Shown: piece by piece, positions 6,783 through 7,309 of the stretch
How positions within the stretch are numbered: the stretch's first letter is position 1
Layout: each line of letters starts with the position of its first letter
NCBI GenBank assembly: GCA_003450555.1
Contig: DMFQ01000105.1
Coordinates: 1-7,309 of the forward strand
Direction: 5' to 3'
Length of the DNA stretch: 7,309 nucleotides
DNA from: Ktedonobacter sp.
Lineage (GTDB): Bacteria; Chloroflexota; Ktedonobacteria; Ktedonobacterales; Ktedonobacteraceae
Notes under the pieces: generated by a model
The model's input: the letters and a program-made list of their open reading frames with translations, nothing else
Told to the model about the DNA's origin: nothing
Databases searched by the model: none
Translations under genes and position numbers: made by a program

Positions 6783-7309
6783 ATGGTTCATAGTAACATT
6801 GTGTTTCGTAGTATCTTGACGCTGGCACTATTGTTTACCGGTTTAGTATTCACAAATGGGACAATCAATCATATTCAATTGGTGCGTGCCCAGACAATTT
6901 CCACCACTATAAAAGAATATCCTGTTCCTAAGGGTAGCGATCCCTGGGGTACAACGACGGATAGTAAGGGCCGTGTTTGGGTTGCTTTACCTGGATGCGA
7001 TCCCTCTCCTATGTGTAGTAATACTACCCCTCCTGGTAGATTTGATGTATTTAACCCCGCAACCTCCAGTTGGGTAGCAAGTCATCATCTCCCAGCGGGC
7101 TATGCCCAGCCGTTATTTTTAGCTTTTGATAAGCAAGGCGTTCTCTGGTTTCCTATGCCTATGGATAACTCAATTGGCATGTACAATCTCTCGAGTCATA
7201 CCTATCAAAAATGGCCTGTCCCCACCGCTGGAGCAGGACCCTGGGATCTAGCCATCGACTCCAATGGTATCATCTGGTTTACTGAGCACTATACCAACAA
7301 AATTGGCCG
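6783..7309 (+). CDS. Secreted Vgb-like propeller protein, paralog of the upstream gene (3' end outside window)
   Basis: The frame opens with ATG at 6783 and stays open for 175 codons to the window edge, so the gene is cut at its 3' end. A short basic N-terminus, a hydrophobic stretch (about 8-24) and VRA-QT (34-38) look like a signal peptide. Three propeller blades follow, with cores RVWVAL (64-69), VLWFPM (120-125) and IIWFTE (163-168). They align without large gaps to blades 1-3 of the preceding protein: the two share PWG at the start, PGCDP(T/S)P(I/M)CS in blade 1, GYA(P/Q)PLFLA(V/F)D before blade 2 and (W/Y)(K/Q)(Q/K)(Y/W)(I/P)VPT before blade 3. Blade 2 has lost the usual TE (PM instead), so the copy has diverged. 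Whether it also carries the C-terminal repeats cannot be known from this window. It is likely in the same operon as its neighbour, 16 nt upstream. Confidence 0.9.
   Translation, partial: MVHSNIVFRSILTLALLFTGLVFTNGTINHIQLVRAQTISTTIKEYPVPKGSDPWGTTTDSKGRVWVALPGCDPSPMCSNTTPPGRFDVFNPATSSWVASHHLPAGYAQPLFLAFDKQGVLWFPMPMDNSIGMYNLSSHTYQKWPVPTAGAGPWDLAIDSNGIIWFTEHYTNKIG

Overview
The window looks like chromosomal DNA from a soil-type, multicellular Chloroflexota bacterium, most likely of the Ktedonobacteria. That is inferred from the style of the proteins: mid-range GC, Thr/Pro-rich surface stalks, a zinc-ribbon membrane protein with an outside Ig-like domain, and secreted virginiamycin-B-lyase-like propellers fused to 'FAEG...NP...ERPMYF' repeats. 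No sequence here proves the taxon. No insertion sequence, CRISPR array, tRNA or rRNA was seen.

Left part (1-1746, minus strand): a complete GMC-family flavoprotein oxidoreductase (533 aa) forms a self-contained transcription unit. It has a near-consensus promoter (TTGACT-18-TATACT), a strong ribosome binding site, and a perfect 23-bp hairpin just past its stop that can terminate transcription in both directions.

Middle (1747-3968): a divergent intergenic region without a clear plus-strand promoter precedes a 659-aa membrane protein. It has an N-terminal CxxC...CxxC zinc ribbon, a long disordered segment with three DE(V/I)DT repeats, a transmembrane helix, an outside Ig-like domain, a Thr/Pro stalk and a second transmembrane helix ending in a basic tail. 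Its function is unknown.

Right part (4148-7309, plus strand): two adjacent paralogous genes for exported proteins. The first (872 aa) has a signal peptide, a seven-bladed Vgb-like propeller, a TP linker and four tandem ~115-residue repeats. The second starts 16 nt later, with its Shine-Dalgarno overlapping the first gene's stop, and runs off the window after 175 codons. It matches the first propeller blade by blade, including a CX5C loop.

The plus-strand genes look like a cell-surface or extracellular cluster. The oxidoreductase is probably an unrelated neighbour. The most interesting points are the tandem secreted propeller paralogs, the propeller-plus-four-repeat architecture, and the unexplained zinc-ribbon/DEVDT membrane protein.
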